Assembly: GCF_949987535.1 (NCBI RefSeq)
Contig: NC_080067.1
Location: 80,315,985 to 80,379,984, forward strand
DNA from: Balaenoptera acutorostrata
Lineage: Eukaryota > Chordata > Mammalia > Artiodactyla > Balaenopteridae
Direction of reading: 5' to 3'
Length of the DNA: 64,000 nt
The position numbers and the translations under genes were made by a program. Below are positions 50,984-62,562 of this stretch, piece after piece; the first letter of the stretch is position 1, and each line of letters begins with the position of its first letter. The notes below the pieces were generated by a model. That model did not search any database, was not told the origin of the DNA, and saw only the letters and a list, made by a program, of their open reading frames with translations.

Positions 50984-51127
50984 TAACCTTTTTTTTTTAA
51001 AGGTCGTTTCTTCTTCTTCTTTTTGTTGCTATTTAAATTCTCTTTTTTTTAATTGAAGTATAGTTGATTTACAATATTAATTGTAATAATTAATTGTGTT
51101 AATTTCTGCTGTACAAAGTGATTCAGT

Positions 51128-51168
51128 TGTGTGTGTGTGTGTGTGTGTGTATGTATATACACACACAT
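51128..51168 (+). repeat. (TG)n(TA)(CA)n microsatellite inside the L1 3' UTR
   Basis: (GT)n followed by ATGTATATAC and (AC)n, i.e. self-complementary halves. Confidence 0.9.
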
Positions 51169-51192
51169 ATACACATCCATTCTTTTTTTTTT

Positions 51193-51564
51193 TTATATGT
51201 ATTTTTTTTTTATTTATAGAGCCCCTCTTCCTGTGACCGTGTGGAACTCTTATTTGTGGGTTTCTTTCTTTTTTTTTTTTTTTAATTAATTTATTTATTT
51301 ATGGGTGTGTTGGGTCTTCGTTTCTGTGCGAGGGCTTTCTCCAGTTCCAGCGAGCGGGGTCCACTCTTCATTGCGGTGCGCGGGCCTCTCACTGTCGCGG
51401 CCTCCCTTGTTGCGGAGCACGGGCTCCAGACGCGCAGGCTCAGCAGTCGTGGCTCACGGGCCCAGCCGCTCCGCGGCATGTGGGATCTTCCCAGACCAGG
51501 GCTCGAACCCGTGTCCCCTGCATTGGCAGGCAGACTCTCAACCACTGCGCCACCAGGGAAGCCC
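51193..51564 (-). mobile_element. CHR-type SINE with 3' transduced segment, inside the L1
   Basis: The SINE body lies at about 51296-51564. Its T-rich tail (51269-51295) is followed on the tail side by about 50 nt of unique sequence (51218-51268, 'gagcccctcttcctgtgacc...') and a second T-run. The TSD CCATTC plus T10 (51177-51192 and 51565-51580) encloses everything, and removing it restores continuous L1 sequence. Confidence 0.85.
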
Positions 51565-53478
51565 CCATTCTTTTTTTTTTAATATTCTTTTCCATTATGG
51601 TTTATCATAGGATATTGAGTTTAGTTCTCTGTGCTATACAGTAGGACCTTTATCCATTCTGTATATTATAGCCTACATCTGCTAACCCCAGCCTCCCACT
51701 CCATCCCTCCCTCAATCACCTCCCCCTTGGCTACCACAAGTCTGTTCTCTATGTCCGTGAGTCTGTTTCTATTTCGTAGATAGGTTCATTTGTGTCATAT
51801 TTGAGATTGCACATATAAGTGATATTATTTGTCTTTCTCTTTCTGACTTACTTCACTTAGTATGGTAACCTCTAAGTCCATCCATGTTGCTGCAAATGGC
51901 ATTATTTCATCCTTTTTTATGGCTGAGTAGTATTCCATTGTATATATGTACCACATCTTCTTTATCCATTCATCTGTTGATGGACATTTAGGTTGTTTCC
52001 ATGTCTTGGCTATTGTGAATAGTGCTGCTGTGAACATAGGGGTGCATATATCTTTTTGCATTAGAGTTTTGTCTGGGTATATGCCCAGGAGTGGGATTGC
52101 TGGATCATATGGTAATTCTGTTTTTTGTTTTCTGAGGAACCTCCATACTGTTTTCCATAGTGGGTACCTCAACTTATATTCCCAATAAGTGTAGGAGGTT
52201 TCCCTTTTTTCCACATCCTCTCTAGCATATGTTATTTGTAGAGTTTTTAATGATGACCATTCTGACCATTGTGAGGTGGTACTTCATTGTAGTTTTGGTT
52301 TGCATTTCTCTAATAATTTGTGATTTGAGCATCTTTTCATGTGCTTATTGGCTATTTGTGTTTCTTCTTTGGAGAAATGTCTGTTTAGGTCTTCTGCCCA
52401 TTTTTCAATTGCGTTGTTTGTTTTTTTTGTTGTTGAGTTGTATGAGCTGTTTGTATATTTTGGAAATTAAGCCCTTGTTGGTCGCATCATTTGCAAATAT
52501 TTTTTCCCATTCTGTAGGTTGTCTTTTCATTTTGCTTATAGTTTCCTTTGCTGTGCAAAAGCTTGTAAGTTTGATTAGGTCCTGTTTGTTTATTTTTGTT
52601 TTTATTTCTGTTGCCTTGGGAGACTGACCTAAGAAAACATTTGTATGATTTATGTCAGAGAATGTTTCATCTATGATCTCTTCTAGGAGTTTTATGGTAT
52701 CATGTCTTATGTTTAAGTCTTTAAGCCATTTTGAGTTTATTTTTGTGTAAGGTGAGAGGGGGGTGTTCTAACTTCATTGATTTACATGCGGCTGTCCATC
52801 TTTCCCAACACCACTTGCTGAAGAGAGTGTCCTTTTTCCCCTTGTATATTTTTGCCTCCTTTGTTGAAGGTTAATTGAACGTAGGTGTGTGGGTTTATTT
52901 CTGGGCTCTCTATTCCTCACAATAACCTTTTGAAGTAAGTACTATTATTGTCTGTGTTTCACAGAGGCAGACGTGAACCACAGAGAGGTTGAAACACTTT
53001 CCCAAGTCACACAGCTAAGGCTGGGAGCCACAGCATTAGGCCTTAGGTAGTTTGGTTTCATAGGCTATGCTTCCGACCCCTGTGCCCTTGTCACGTATCC
53101 TCCAGAGCTTTTACTTTTTTTGTTACTGGCATCTTTGGGCTAAAAAGTGATTTTAGGTACAAACCTGAGAGAGGGGCGCTACTGGGGTTACTTCAGTAAT
53201 CGGTTTGGAAGCTCCAGGTGCAAACAGTCATATTCAAGTTCTGGCATCACCCTCTGCATGTGAGAGACCTCAGACACCTGGGAAAGTGATGCCTGTACAA
53301 ACGATAATCAGTACTACATTTTTAACATTTGTTTATAAAACTCAGATATATCTGACCATGAGGAGTCCTGTTGATCTGGCCAAATACTGATGAAATAGCA
53401 TCATTGTCACCATCACACTCTTGGCATTTAGTCAAGAGTAAGTTTGAATTCTGAGGTGAATGCAGAAAAATATAGATT

Positions 53479-53521
53479 CCTCTCTCTCTCTCTCTGTCTT
53501 CCTCCCTCCCTCCCTCCCTCC
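53479..53521 (+). repeat. (CT)n(CCCT)n pyrimidine tract
   Basis: TCTC repeats passing into CCCT repeats. Confidence 0.9.
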
Positions 53522-55092
53522 TCTGATTGTCTTTCCCCTGCATTTATTGGGCTTCCCCCCTCACCCAAATACAGACAGAAATGCCTACTCTAAATTTGGG
53601 GAATACCGACAATGATGCTATGTCTAGCTGCAGAGTGAGCCGATCTCAGTGAAGAATGGAGCCTCCTTCGTGAGCTCCTCTCAGACACAGAAATCGTATA
53701 AGCCTTCCTGTCTTTATATAAAAGGACTAGAACTTAATGGTGTCTGCTTCCTGGAGCACTTTTCATACAGTCAACGTATCATAAAGTATTTATAGATTGC
53801 TTGCAACGTAGTTAGCAAATGCAGGGGATTTTAGAAGGCGCAATCAGCATAAAATTTTTTTAAAGATGTTTGCATTCTTGGTGGGGGGGGCAAACTTATA
53901 TGCATGAAATAATAATAGAATACAGAGCCAGATAATTAATTGCAAGGTACCAACAGTAAGCATAGTATTTATTCAAAAACGGAGGATGAGGAAAGGCTTC
54001 ATGGAAAAGGAGGAACTTGGCTGAGGTTTGAGTAGAATTTATTTCCTGAGAGAGCAACAGGTGCAGAGCGACAGTGATAAGAGTGCCCTGCTGGCCCTGG
54101 GGGAGGGTAAAGGGACCAACCCGATAAGAGAAGGGGGCTGAGGACCTATGGTAAATGAGGTTGGTGTTATTTTCAAATATTTATTTGAAATTATGTTTCA
54201 GGTTTTTTAAGAGGTAGCATCATGACTCTCAGGCAAATATAAAATAAACATGTGCCAAAGGGTTTATTTAACTCAGTAATTAGTGGAGGAGCCAGTAAGA
54301 TGTTAAGGTTGAGAAGTGAGGTATGGACCCTCGATGGATACAGATCCAATCCATAACTTCCTAGTTCAGCAATTTCATAAATAAATATAAGGATAAGATT
54401 GCTAGGTTAGACACAAAACCGGTTAATGTCTTACAGGACCACAAACCCTAATCTTTTGTGTTATCTGTTCCACCAGGCAGGAGTTCTGTACATCTCTGCA
54501 GGAAAAAAAAAAATCCATAAGTTAACATGTAACTTCACTAAGTCTGGGACATTTAATACATTTGATCAATAGTGAACAGTGAGTAGAACTAAGTACATTC
54601 ACTTAGATAGTCCTTGGGTAGCCTTTGTTCCATATGACATTGGAAGGATGTGCTGCCCACTTTTTTTTCTTATTTCTAAGTTTTAGGTAATTTTAAAAAT
54701 AATAGTGACATGCAGAGAAATAGAGAAAAAACCGGGGTTTGCTCCAGTGCCCTTCTAAGGTTTGAGATGGGACTCCCCCTTGTGCTTCTCTTCTCTATTT
54801 AGTTCTTCACAGGGGCATCTATAGGTCTCTTTGGCCCAGAATCCCATCTCCTTCCTTCCATAATCTTTTCATCTTAGTTACCACCGACAATCATTCTCCC
54901 CTCTGGATGGTGGGAGAGATGTAGACGAGAAGAAAGGGGGCCCCAGGCAGGACTCTTGAGCAGGAAGGGCTCCTTTAACCCCCATGATGATTCCTGGGTG
55001 TTGAATTCCGAAGGTGAGCAGGGTCCTCGGTGCCGGGCAGCCCTGATGCTTTTTTCTCTTGCTGACTCTTCCTACCTCCAATTGCCTGTCAG

Positions 55093-55324
55093 TGTGTTGC
55101 AGGTGCCATGTACATCACTGGCTTCGCTGAATCCATCTCAGACCTGCTGAGCCTCAGGAATCTCTGGGCCGTGCGAGGAGTTTCAGTTGCGGTGCTTCTG
55201 GCCTTGCTGGGGATTAACCTAGCAGGCGTCAAGTGGATAATCCGCCTCCAGCTGCTGCTGTTGCTTCTGCTGGCCGTGTCCACGCTGGACTTCGTGGTGG
55301 GCTCTTTCACACACCTGGACCCAG
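55093..55324 (+). CDS. SLC12A8: SLC12A8 fourth coding exon (end of TM3 to TM5)
   Basis: AG acceptor at 55091-55092 and GTAAGC donor at 55325. It is 232 nt: 77 codons plus one base, so it ends in phase 1. It begins [19 protein letters not shown] and ends SFTHLDP plus a split codon, matching human residues 131-207. Hydrophobic helices are visible at about residues 165-182 ([19 protein letters not shown]) and 186-204 ([18 protein letters not shown]), probably TM4 and TM5. An earlier candidate start at the ATG of 55108 is internal. The following exon is right of the window, beyond 64000. Confidence 0.95.
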
Positions 55325-56284
55325 GTAAGCCTTTTGGAGTTCAGTAGATGGCCTCATGGGGGTCTGCACTGCTTTCTAGATGTTTGTAGGTCTGGGTTTG
55401 CAAGACGACCCCCAATAGCCTTTCTCTGCAGTGAGTGTGTGCTGCTCCCGAGCAGGTGAAGGGTGTGTCATGGTGCCGTTTCAGAGGCCGGAAAACCCCT
55501 CCTCACGTAGACGTCTTCACTGGGCACGTTTCCCCTGTTTCTTTTTATTTACTTGCCGTTAAAAAAAACCCCAAAAAACAGGAAAATTTAGATAAAGGCC
55601 AGAATTAAGTAGAACTGAATTTGACAAAGATCGATTCATGATAGTGATTATACGCAAGAAATAGATTTGGGAAGGAAATAGATTTTAATTTTATCTGTCA
55701 TATTTTATTTCTTTTTAAAAAAGGACTTGATGCAAACATAACAAATGTTAACAATTGTCATTTCTGGGAGAGCGGGACAGATATGTGATTGTCTATAGTT
55801 TTCAATATTACCTTTTTTCAAAACAAAACTATGAATCTATTAACTAAGCTTAAAGAAAGAAAATAAACAGCAGGGTATTCTTTTGCACCATTTGGAAATG
55901 GTGTCATATATTGATAATCAGTCAATCACTGTTTACTCTAACCCTGGATTTTCCGCAGCCTTGAGGATACCTGGCAACTCTAATCCTAAATCCTATGCTT
56001 TGAGTGAGACGCTATTACCCAAAGTGTCCATAATTTTGTAGCTTTGTGATTTGGGGTGGTTTGGCATCAGAAGTCTTTGTTTCTCTCCAGAGTACGGAAG
56101 TATTCCTGGGATGCTGTAGGAAAAAGATAACTGCCTGATATTTCACACTTTGGGGGCTTTGTCTTTTTATGGCAATAGTTAGTAGGTGTCTACATTGGAA
56201 TATGGACAGAGAAAGGGAGCTGGGACCAACAGCTGTGTTAACAAAGAGAAAGGGAAGAGATCAAGAGCACAGACCAGCCACCTC

Positions 56285-56495
56285 TGATAGTGGTGGTGGT
56301 GGCGACGGCCACTGTATTGGATGAGCACTTCTGTGCCAGGCATTTTGGCTAGCCCCTCACAGGGCTTATCTCATTATCATAACCTCGTGGGGGAGGAGCA
56401 GTTATACCCATTTAACAGATGAGGAAAGCGGGGATTACATAATTTGTAGTAACGCATGGCAGATCTGGGTGTGAAACTGGATCTGTTTGACTGTA
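56285..56495 (-). repeat. MIR SINE
   Basis: The plus strand reads the complement: 'gagcacttctgtgccaggcat', 'cttatctcattatcataacc', 'atttaacagatgaggaaagc' and 'catggcagatctgggtgtgaa'. Confidence 0.75.
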
Positions 56496-57027
56496 AAGCT
56501 GAGCTCTTTCCTGAGGTGGGAACGCTACCACTGTCTTTCTATGATAGCGGCTCTTCTTTTCCCCTTCAAGGCTGCCCCTGGGGTGTGTTCTAAACAGTCT
56601 CATCTTTCATGAAAGTGTTGGTTGCAGGAAGGTGACAGTTCAGTTGGTACACCTTCATCTGGCCTTATTGCTTTTTCATCTATTAAGATTCTTCTGTGGG
56701 AAAAGTCACTCATCTGAGCTCCCTGCGTGCCCCCTACCCTCTGGCATCCTGGTCCGTCCCCCAGAACCTCCAGACTGCCCCATGATGTAGCATCTACAGT
56801 GTTAACCCCTGTACATCGGGGGGCCCCCAGGGCCCACTGCAGTGCTAAGGGCCAATGCAGTGTCCAGCCTGATCCCTCCAGCCTGAGCCTTGCAGCTTGC
56901 TGAACATTTGGAGCATCTCCACTGGGGGGAAGGAGTGATTTTTTTCCTGGCTTTGCACCACGCTGCAGAGACAGCCCACATCCTGAGAGTGACCTGCTGG
57001 CTGTTTGGCCATCAAACTGTCAGTGAA

Positions 57028-57058
57028 GGAAAGAGAGAGAGAGAGAGAGAGAGAGAGC
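57028..57058 (+). repeat. (GA)n microsatellite
   Basis: About 14 GA units. Confidence 0.95.
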
Positions 57059-57594
57059 GCACTCCAGACTTCATGCCTGGGTCCTTTCCGCCCGCTGACA
57101 TGGTTGCCGCCAGAGCATAAGTAGTTAAATTGCACGGTGATGCTCCTGGAGTCTTTGAAACCTCAGCAGGCTGTCATATTTGCCTTCTTGATTAGAGGTT
57201 TTCTTGGCTGCTCTTCTGACTTACTCCAGATATTTCTCTTTCCTTCTGGTCAGTACATGACCAGGGTGTAGTGCGAAATGAAATTTATTTTCAATTATTC
57301 CCATAGTAACTGGCCCCTCTAGAATCTGTTTTTGGTATCACTGGTGTTTTATATGGGCTACTTTCTTTGCAGTTAAAAATCCAAACTGAAACTAGACCAT
57401 AAACCTTCAGAATGGGTTTAGCAGAATTATTTCAACCCTTTTAAAAAATGACATACATGTAGACATTTGGAAAAAAAACTAGAAAAGAGACTGGAAGGAA
57501 CTAAGCCCAAGTGTTAACAGTGGTCATCTTTCTGCTGAGATTATGGGTGGCTGTATTACCTTGTTTCTACTTTTCCTTCAATTAGTTAGTGCTA

Positions 57595-59580
57595 TTTAAA
57601 AAAAAATTAATAGACTTCAGTTTTTAGAACAGTTTTAGGTTTATAGAAAATTAGCACAGAGTACAGAAGTCCCCATATCCTTTCTCTCTCCTTTCCGTAC
57701 CAGTTTCCCCTATAAAACCTTGCATCAGTGTGATACATTTGTTATAATTGGTGAACCAATAGTAACACATTATTATTAACTAAAATTCATGGTTTAGATG
57801 AGGATTCATCCTTTGTGTTGTATAGTTCTATGGGTTTTGACAAATATATATTGACATGTATCCATCATTACGGTATCATACAGAATAGTTTTAATGCCTT
57901 AAAAGTTCCTGGGCTCCATATATTTCACCCCCATCCCCTACCCCTACTCCCAAACTCCTGGCAACCACTGATCTTTTTATTGCCTCTATACTTTTGCCTT
58001 TCCCAGAACGTCATATAGTTGAAATCAAACAGTATAGAGCCTTTTCAGCCTGGCTTTTTTTCACTAAGTATTATGCATTCAAGGTTTCTCCATGTTTTTT
58101 GTTTTGTTTTTGTGTGTGTGTGCCTTGATAGCTCATATCGTTCTATTAGTGAGAAATATTCCATTGTGTAGGTGTACTACAGTTTGGTTTTTTTTTTTGG
58201 TCCATTCACCTATTGAAGGACATTTTTGTTGCTTCCAGCTTTTGGCAATTATGAATAAGACTTCTATAAACATTTGTATGCAGGTTTTTAATGAAGATAT
58301 AACTTTTAAACCCATTTGAATAAATACCTAGGAGCAGAGTTGCTAGATCATATGATAAGACTATATTTGGTTTGTAAGAAACTGCCAAACTGTCTTCCAA
58401 AGTAGCTGTACTGTTCTGCATTCCCATTAGCAACAAATGAGAGTTCCTATTGCTCCACATCCTCGTCAGCATTTGGTGGTGTCAGTTTCTTGGATCTTAG
58501 CCATTCTGATAGGGGCATAGTGATATCTCATTGTTACTTTAATTTGTAATTCCCTAGGATATATGATATTGAGCATGTTTTCATACGCTTATTTGACATC
58601 TGTATATCATTTTTGGTGAGGTCCCATTTTTTAATTGGGTTGTCCTCTTATTGTTGAGTTTTAAGAAGTCTTTTTTTTTTTTCCTTCTTTTTATTTATTT
58701 ATTTATTTATTTATTTATGGCTGTGTTGGGTCTTCGTTTCTGTGCAAGGGCTTTCTCTAGTTGCGGCGAGCGGGGGCCACTCTTCATCGCGGTGCACGGG
58801 CCTCTCACTGTCGCGGCCTCTCTTGTTGCGGAGCACAGGCTCCAGACGCGCAGGCACAGTCGTTGTGGCTCACGGGCCCAGTTGCTCCGCAGCATGTGGG
58901 ATCTTCCCAGACCAGGGCTCGAACCCGTGTCCCCTGCATTGGCAGGCAGATTCTCAACCACTGCGCCACCAGGGAAACCCAAGAAGTCTTTTTATATTTT
59001 GGATATAAGCCCTTTATCAGATATATGTTTTACAAATATTTTTCACAGTCTGTGACTTGTCTGTTCATTCTTTTAGCAGAGCCTTTTGCAGAGCAGAAGT
59101 TTCTAATTGTAATGACGTCTAACATCAGTTTTTTTCTTTCTTGGATTATGCTCTTGGTGGTGTACCTAAAAACTCACTACTAAACCCAAAATCACCTAGA
59201 TTTTCTTCTATGTTATCTTCTAGAAGGTTTATAATTTTATGTTTTACATTTAGGTCTATGATCCATTTTGAGTTAATTTTTGTGGAAAATATACGGTGAA
59301 TATCTAGATTTTTTCTTTTTTTTGGCATGTGGATGTTCAGTCGTTCCAGCACCATTTGTTAAAGAGACTATCCTGTTTTCATTGAATTGCCTTTGCTCCT
59401 TTGTCAAAGATCAGTAGCCTGTATTTGTGTGAATCTATTTCTGGGCTCTTTGTTCTGTTTTATTGCTCTATTTATCTATTCTCCAGTACCACTCTTTTAT
59501 GATTATTATAGCTTTATAGTGAATCTTGGAGGTGGGTAGTGTCAGTCCTCCAACTTTGTCCTTTTTCACTAGTGTTATTT
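57595..59580 (-). mobile_element. Old L1 (L1MA/MB-type) 3' part, split by a CHR SINE
   Basis: The plus strand is the complement of an L1: 3' UTR ('acagttttaggtttatagaaaa', 'accactgatctttttattg') leading into the ORF2 C-terminal region ('gagaaatattccattgtgtagg' to 'gatccattttgagttaatttttgtgg'). Many stops break the minus-strand frame. The SINE at 58676-58980 interrupts it; joining 58675 to 58994 restores the L1 order. Confidence 0.8.
58676..58980 (-). mobile_element. CHR-type SINE, full length
   Basis: An inverted body ending GAAACCC with a (TTTA)n tail side. The perfect 13-bp TSD AAGAAGTCTTTTT lies at 58663-58675 and 58981-58993. It keeps many CpGs, as a young copy would. Confidence 0.95.
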
Positions 59581-59756
59581 TTAAGGTCGGAAAAAAAAGT
59601 TTTTGAAATACTTTTAAGTCTAACTTTATTCCTTTCCCTTTCCTTAAATATAAATGACTTTAAAGATCCAAACAATCTTAAATGTATAAAGTAAAAATGT
59701 AGGAAGTGAAAAAAAACAAATCCTACATTTCCCCACTTCTACTCTCCAGAGGGAGA

Positions 59757-60138
59757 TTGGTAGGTATTCATTGCTATTGCTGTTGAACAGATTACCCCCA
59801 AATTTAGTGGCACAGAACAACAATAAAATATAAACAATAAAAAATAAACACTTATTATTTCTTGCCTTTTCTGTGGGCCAGGAATTTGCATATAGCTTGG
59901 TCAATGGTTCTGGCTCAGGGTTTCTCATAAGGTTCAGGGGCTGTGGACATATGAAGGCTTAACTGGAGCTGGTGGATCTGACTGGCAAGTTTTATTGGTT
60001 GTTGGCAGGAGGCTTCAGTTCCTCTCCATGAGGTCCTTTCCAGAGAGCTGCTTAAGTGTCCTCAAGTCATGGGGTGACCGGATTCCTCAAGAACAAACGA
60101 GAGAGTGAGAGTGAGAGAGCGAGGGAGGGAGGGAGGGG

Positions 60139-60169
<31 letters not shown>

Positions 60170-60339
60170 TGCGTCATCCTTTTTATGATCTAGCCTCAGA
60201 AATCACATAGCAGCACTTTTACCACAAGCTATTTGTTAGAAATGAGTTACTTAGGCCCTCATTCAAAGGGAGGGGATTTAGTTTCCACCTTTTGAATGGA
60301 GAAGTGTCAAAGAATTTGCAGACACATTTCAAAACCACA
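59757..60339 (+). repeat. MaLR/ERVL-type solo LTR, copy 3 of 4
   Basis: It starts near 'attcattgctattgctgttg' and ends 'aaaaccaca'. It includes 'ttggcaggaggcttcagttcctc', a GA-rich tract and 'ttccaccttttgaatggag'. It sits between two pieces of L1M sequence. Confidence 0.6.
60099..60166 (+). repeat. (GA)n-rich tract within the LTR
   Basis: Imperfect GAGA/GGGA repeats, an expansion of the GAGAGAG run normal for this LTR family. Confidence 0.85.
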
Positions 60340-61760
60340 ACAGTTCATTTTAAAATCAGAAAACAAATTCAATACACTTGTCAAATTTTATTTTTCCTTT
60401 TATTTCAGACAAAATTAATGTTTTTATGTTGTAAAAATTTTTTTTAAATGTGAAATATAAAGTAAAAAGTGAAAATTCTTTCCCCTTATTTCATTTTCGC
60501 ACTGCCATCCCCAGAGGGAGATTGGTGAACATCTTTCCAGTCTATTTTCTATACATGTACAAGCACATACGCACATGTGCACATACATAAACATGTAAAC
60601 ATAGTTTTTTGTAAAAATGTAATTCTACATTGTTTTGCTGCTCTTTCTCTCCCAACCAATAACATATCATGGACACCCTGCAATGTCAGTACATTTAGGA
60701 TTCCCTCTTTTTTTTTTTTTAACGCCTGCCTAGTATTCCATATTCCATATAAAACATTAATTTATTGATGGATATTTAGGTTTTTCCAGTTTGTTGTTGT
60801 TACAAGTGGCTGACATGAATATCCTTGTACAAAATTTGAAGGATTATTTCTGGAGGATCAAGGCTTATCAATAGAACTCATAGGACATAGGTCAAGCACA
60901 TTTAAAATTTTTTTAGGTTCTACCAAATGGCCTTGAAATAATGTTTTTCCACTCTGAACTCCCAGTAACCGTATGTAAGAGTTATTGATTCCCCAAACCC
61001 TTGACAATATTGGATATGTTAAATCTTTTAAATTTCTGCCACGTGATGGGCAAAAATTGTGATCTTTTTAAAAATTTGCTTTTCTTAAATCATTAATGAG
61101 GGTAATATTATTCATATTTTTATTGCCACTTGTATTTATTTTTCTTTGAATTGTCTGTACTCTTTCCCTATTTTTCCTTTAGGTTTTCTTACTTTTTAAT
61201 GATTTATAGCTCTTCTACCTTAGCAATTAATTTAACATAAAACAAATATTTGTTTAGCTTTATATCAGTGCTAGACAATGTTTGTTATATATGTTGAAAA
61301 AATTTTCCTAACATGTCATTTGTTCTTTTAAAATTAATTTTTTTTTAAATTAATTAATTAATTTATTTTTGGCTGTGTTGGGTCTTCGTTTCTGTGCCAG
61401 GGCTTTCTCCAGTTGCGGCGAGCGGGGGCCACTCTTCATCGCGGTGCGCGGACCTCTCACTATCGCGGCCTCTCTTGTTGCGGAGCACAAGCTCCAGACG
61501 CGCAGGCTCAGTAATTGTGGCTCACGGGCCCAGTTGCTCTGTGGCATGCGGGATCCTCCCAGACCAGGGCTCGAACCCGTGTCTCCTGCATTGGCAGGCG
61601 GACCCTCAACCACCGCACCACCAGGGAAGCCCTAAAATTAATTTTTATATGTAGTAAAGTAATACGGATAGTAAAAATACTAATTTTTGAGTCATATCGT
61701 GTACTCTGATTGCTTTCTTTTTGTATATTTTTCAGCTTTTCCTAAAACTAAATTTACTCT
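60340..61760 (-). repeat. Old L1M 3' region, split by a CHR SINE
   Basis: Blocks such as 'cagagggagattggtgaacat', 'gatggatatttaggtttttcc' and 'ccctttc/ttgacaatattgg' are the complement of L1M 3' sequence. It is strongly diverged. Confidence 0.5.
61343..61632 (-). mobile_element. CHR-type SINE, full length
   Basis: An inverted SINE with tail-side T/TTAA repeats, ending GAAGCC. The perfect 14-bp TSD TAAAATTAATTTTT lies at 61329-61342 and 61633-61646. CpG-rich and little diverged. Confidence 0.95.
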
Positions 61761-62217
61761 GTGCATTAGTTTCATAAAGCTGCTTTAACAAATTACCACA
61801 AACTTGGTGACTTAAAACAATAGAAATTTATTCCCTCACAGTTTTGGAGGCTAAGAGTCTGAAATCAAGGTGTTGGCAGGGCCGCACTCCCTTCAAAGCC
61901 TGTGGAGAATGCTTCCTTGTCTCTTCTAGCTTCTGATGGCTCCAGGAGTTCCTTGGCTTGTGGCTGCATCACTCCAGTCTGTGCCTCTGTCTTCACATGG
62001 CCTTCTCCTCCTCTTGTCTCTCCTCTGTGTGTATCTTATAAGGAAAACTTGTCACTGGAAATAGGTCCAACTTGGATAATCCAGGATAATCTCATCTCAA
62101 GAGCCTTAATTATATCTGCATAGAGCTTTTCTTCTTTCCATATAAGGTCACATTCACAGGTTCCCAGCATTAGGACGTGGGCATATCTTTTGGGGGGCCA
62201 CCAGTCGACCCACTACA
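61761..62217 (+). repeat. MaLR/ERVL-type solo LTR, copy 4 of 4
   Basis: It begins 'tgcattagtttcataaagctgc' with the 'aacaaattaccacaaac' block and ends 'ggccaccagtcgacccactaca'. Its middle ('tccaacttggataatccagg') differs from copy 2, so it is a different subfamily. Confidence 0.6.
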
Positions 62218-62562
62218 TTCCATTTTTTCATTTGCTTTCTTTTCTAGGTGATTATTGCTATTCTAAAAAATTCTCTGTAGAGCTTTCGAATCCTTATAGG
62301 CATTTTCCTCAGTGCTCCCTATGTTATGTTTTCTCTCGGAGACTCCCTCCTCACTGTCCTTCTCCTGGATGAACGTCTCGGGCCTGATCACAGCTGTTAT
62401 ACTGGTACTTGCCTCCCCTGCTCCCTGGTGTTGGCCCCTGCTGTCTGGATCCCAGATCACCCTCTTCTGTCTACAATGGAATATGTCACTTTTCCACTTT
62501 CACATGTGATTGGTAGGAGATATAAAAATGTAGGCTGAAAATCATTTTCCCTTATGTAATAT

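Larger units (their letters stand above)
50645..52914 (-). mobile_element. 5'-truncated LINE-1, cetartiodactyl type, with two SINEs inside
   Basis: A 2.27-kb minus-strand insertion into a MIR with a perfect 17-bp TSD (50628-50644 and 52915-52931). The 3' UTR ('aattgaagtatagttgatttac', then a TG/CA microsatellite) and the C-terminal part of ORF2 are present. The minus-strand frame at 51825-52214 translates to an uninterrupted ORF2 C-terminal stretch of about 129 residues containing [10 protein letters not shown] and [10 protein letters not shown]. Upstream of that the frame breaks, and the 5' portion of the element is absent, so it is not mobile. It was split by SINEs at 50651-50983 and 51193-51564. 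Confidence 0.9.
50560..53070 (-). repeat. MIR SINE split by a later L1 insertion
   Basis: The left part (50560-50644: 'tgagccaggtattgttctag', 'tctcatttaatcctcac') and the right part (52915-53070: 'ttttgaagtaagtactattatt', 'cacagagaggttgaaac', 'agtcacacagctaagg') together make one MIR in reverse orientation. The 17-bp sequence CCTCACAATAACCTTTT occurs at both edges. Confidence 0.85.
45801..55092 (+). other. SLC12A8: SLC12A8 intron 3 (9.3 kb)
   Basis: Phase 0, GTGAGG donor and TGTCAG acceptor. It is dominated by L1 sequence and the nested L1/SINE insertion at 50.6-52.9 kb. Stretches without identified content: 45.85-46.6, 48.3-49.3 and 53.1-55.0 kb. Confidence 0.85.

Noticed and set aside
51825..52214. 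129-codon minus-strand ORF
   Set aside because: It is the C-terminal end of L1 ORF2 in a 5'-truncated element, not a host gene.
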